64,000 bases of DNA. Origin: JANJTB01 sp032027125 (GTDB lineage: Bacteria > Bacteroidota > Ignavibacteria > Kapaibacteriales > UBA2268). A program made the translations under genes and the position numbers. Of the stretch, positions 62,082 through 64,000 are shown piece by piece. Numbering within the stretch: the first letter of the stretch is position 1; every line of letters starts with the position of its first letter. The notes under the pieces are model-generated. The model ran no database searches and was not told the origin of the DNA. It saw only the letters and a list, made by a program, of their open reading frames with translations. The DNA lies in assembly GCA_032027125.1 (NCBI GenBank), contig JAVSMQ010000001.1, positions 3,768,198-3,832,197 on the forward strand, given 5' to 3'.

Positions 62082-63179
62082 ATGTCGAAAAACAAAAAGC
62101 CTGAATGGGCTCCGGCAGGTGCCGGAAAAGAATTCGCAAGTTCCGTTATGGCAGGTATCGGGCAGATAAACAAAACTGAAAATGCAGTACATAAAAGGAA
62201 AGAACTTCGTTCGGATGTCCTTATTCAAGGGGTGCTTGATTCCGATACAGTGATTTTATCAAAAACTATAACGCTGATTGAAAGTAACAACCCGAAACAT
62301 ACCGAGAAAACTCAGGAAGTAATCAAATCAATATTACCTTATGCCGGTAAATCGGTTCGGATAGGAATTACCGGACCTCCCGGTGCAGGTAAAAGTACAT
62401 TTATCGAGTCGCTTGGTGTTAACTTGTGCAAAAACGGTTTGAAAGTAGCAGTGCTTGCTGTTGACCCAAGCTCCACAATATCCAAAGGCTCGATTCTTGG
62501 TGATAAAACAAGGATGGAACTGCTTTCCCGTGCTCAAAATGCATTCATACGACCATCACCTTCAGGCGGAACTCTTGGCGGAGTAGCCCGCAAAACCCGT
62601 GAAACAATACTTGTCTGCGAGGCTGCCGGCTATGATGTTATTCTTATCGAAACAATCGGTGTAGGGCAGAGCGAAGTAACTGTCCGTTCGATGGTTGATT
62701 TCTTTTTGCTGCTGCTGCTCCCGGGCTCCGGTGATGAACTGCAGGGAATAAAAAAAGGAGTGGTTGAACTGGCGGATTTGATTGTTGTCAACAAAGCCGA
62801 AGGTGAATATAAATCCAGAGCAAGTTTGACTAAGGCTTCTTACGATAGTGCCCTCAGAATCCTGACTCCTGCAACATCCGGCTGGAAACCGAAGGCTATG
62901 ACCTGCTCGGCTATAAATAATGAAGGAATCACTGAAGTCTGGAGTGTAATAAATGATTTTATGACCGGCACGAAAGCATCCGGTTTTTTTGAAAAAAGAA
63001 GAAAAGACCAGTTGCTGCAATGGGTTAATTCTATGGTTGAGGAAGCTGTTTACAGAAGATTTTTCGATAATCCGGAAATCATTGAAATGAAAAATGATTT
63101 GGAAACTCAGGTTCTTGACGGGAAAATTACACCTACACAGGCTGTTAATACTTTACTAAACGAATATTTCGGTGAATAA
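62082..63179 (+). CDS. meaB: methylmalonyl-CoA mutase-associated GTPase MeaB
   Basis: A 365-residue G3E-family GTPase that protects and reactivates adenosylcobalamin-dependent methylmalonyl-CoA mutase. It has Walker A GITGPPGAGKST near residue 100, switch region IETIGVGQSEV near 190, and the base-specificity NKAEGE near 245. It starts MSKNKKPEW; an AGGA directly before the ATG is too close to help. No mutase gene is here. It shares a one-base overlap (TAATG) with rdgB, so both are translated together. Confidence 0.93.
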   Translation: MSKNKKPEWAPAGAGKEFASSVMAGIGQINKTENAVHKRKELRSDVLIQGVLDSDTVILSKTITLIESNNPKHTEKTQEVIKSILPYAGKSVRIGITGPPGAGKSTFIESLGVNLCKNGLKVAVLAVDPSSTISKGSILGDKTRMELLSRAQNAFIRPSPSGGTLGGVARKTRETILVCEAAGYDVILIETIGVGQSEVTVRSMVDFFLLLLLPGSGDELQGIKKGVVELADLIVVNKAEGEYKSRASLTKASYDSALRILTPATSGWKPKAMTCSAINNEGITEVWSVINDFMTGTKASGFFEKRRKDQLLQWVNSMVEEAVYRRFFDNPEIIEMKNDLETQVLDGKITPTQAVNTLLNEYFGE

Positions 63180-63781
63180 TGCAGAAAATTTTGCTCGCAT
63201 CAAATAACAAACATAAAGCTAAAGAATTTAAACAGATTTTTGAGAAAGAAAAAATTGAACTTGAAATCCTGCTGCCATCGGATTTGCATCTATCAGGATT
63301 TGATGTTGAAGAAACGGGCTTGACATTCGAAGAAAATGCAGTTATTAAAGCAAAGGCATTTTTCGAAGCTGCAGGAATGCCTGTTATTGCAGATGACAGC
63401 GGATTAGAAGTTGATGCTTTGGATTTGAAACCGGGCGTCCTATCGGCAAGATATGCAGGAATTCACGGCGATGATGCAGCGAACCGCACAAAAGTTTTGG
63501 CTGAACTCCGGAATACTGACGTTCAGCATCGCTTGGCACGCTTCAGATGCGTTATATGTTATTACGACGGCAAAGATACTGTCATTGCATCAGGGAGCGT
63601 AGAAGGGCTGATTGGCAGTTCAGAGAAAGGCTCCGGAGGATTCGGATATGACCCGATTTTCATCCCTGTGGGTTACGAACAAACATTTGCAGAGATGAAT
63701 CAGGATGAGAAAAATAAAATCAGCCATAGGGGGAGAGCTATTGAAGATTTTATCCGAAAATACAAAGTTTTTAGTTCTTAG
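63179..63781 (+). CDS. rdgB: XTP/dITP pyrophosphatase (RdgB/HAM1 family)
   Basis: Hydrolyses non-canonical purine nucleotides (ITP, dITP, XTP) to monophosphates so they do not enter RNA or DNA. The 200-residue protein has the expected length, the substrate motif SNNKHKAKEF at the N-terminus, ADDSGLEVDAL near residue 70, GSGGFGYDPIF near 155 and SHRGRAIEDF near the end. Overlaps the meaB stop by one base. Confidence 0.95.
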   Translation: MQKILLASNNKHKAKEFKQIFEKEKIELEILLPSDLHLSGFDVEETGLTFEENAVIKAKAFFEAAGMPVIADDSGLEVDALDLKPGVLSARYAGIHGDDAANRTKVLAELRNTDVQHRLARFRCVICYYDGKDTVIASGSVEGLIGSSEKGSGGFGYDPIFIPVGYEQTFAEMNQDEKNKISHRGRAIEDFIRKYKVFSS

Positions 63782-63821
63782 TTTTTAGTTTTCAATTGTT
63801 AATTTTCAATTGTCAATTTGT

Positions 63822-63960
63822 AAAGCTCCGTTAGGAGTGATATGTCGGTAGAAAAATTACAACCTGTCTGAACCGTGATTTATGGGAATTATGGGATTGT
63901 TGGGATTTGAATTAATCTTAATCCGTAATTTAAAATTGATTGTATCCCATCGGGATTAAA
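63822..63960. repeat. dispersed intergenic repeat, copy 2
   Basis: CTCCGTTAGGAGTGATATG begins this copy, then GTCGGTAGAAAAA, CTGTCTGAACCGTGATTTAT and GGGATTGTTGGGATTTGAAT. It matches the reverse complement of part of the element at 8589-8813 over about 115 bp. The rest of the end of the window (to 64000) shows no gene. Confidence 0.75.
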
Positions 63961-64000
63961 TAATGGTAACATAGCATATCCCGCCGGAAACCACAAACCC

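Overview
The window (64 kb, AT-rich, with one 40-base gap of Ns) comes from a bacterium of the Bacteroidota/Chlorobiota group, most likely an Ignavibacteria/Kapabacteria-like lineage. The evidence is several secreted proteins ending in type IX secretion (T9SS) sorting domains, a TonB-dependent receptor paired with a DUF4249 lipoprotein, a DUF4292 lipoprotein, and promoters of the Bacteroidota type (TTTG, 19 bp, TAnnTTTG), clearest before tRNA-Cys. Multihaem cytochromes and scattered palindromic repeats fit an environmental member of that group. The taxon is an inference from gene content.

Layout. 0-4.6 kb: minus-strand metH, a DUF454 membrane protein and cytidine deaminase. 5-8.5 kb: a large T9SS cargo, then a DUF2442 gene with a broken DUF4160 partner. 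9-12.6 kb: a 13-haem cytochrome overlapping a cytochrome b/NapC-type 7-haem quinol oxidase. 13.5-16.5 kb: tRNA-Cys, efp, accB, accC, gcvH. 16.7-23.1 kb: a CAP-domain T9SS protein, paaZ, a DUF4236 protein and a K+ channel. 23.2-24.2 kb: tandem repeats. 24.3-30.8 kb (minus strand): DUF4249 lipoprotein and TonB receptor, hicBA with a frameshifted hicA, an L,D-transpeptidase and a POT peptide transporter. 31-37.5 kb: leuCD, a giant T9SS protein and a small membrane protein. 37.5-39.6 kb: dense repeats. 40-52 kb: a probable surface-protein operon (two large surface proteins, an accessory protein, a WD40 T9SS protein, an OmpA protein, a response regulator and a CHASE/PAS sensor). 52-64 kb: rnhB, folE, a PTPS/QueD homologue, lipoproteins, a phosphodiester glycosidase, two glycosyltransferases, hpf, a sugar dehydrogenase, meaB and rdgB.

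The most unusual signal is a set of intergenic tandem arrays, all with a unit of exactly 21 bp. The 23.4-24.1 kb array has 37 units and the 38.2-39.4 kb array has 57. Unit sequence changes completely along each array through blocks of variants, yet the 21-bp register is never lost, even across the N gap. Smaller 4-unit arrays at 4.8 kb and 23.2 kb have the same period, and most families share a TCGGA anchor. The larger array lies between direct copies of another dispersed repeat. No single reading frame is open through a whole array, so protein coding alone does not explain the fixed period. The function is unknown.

Two small genes look decayed: a DUF4160 gene with TGA in place of an expected Trp codon, and hicA with a one-base deletion near its start. 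Both could be sequencing errors.
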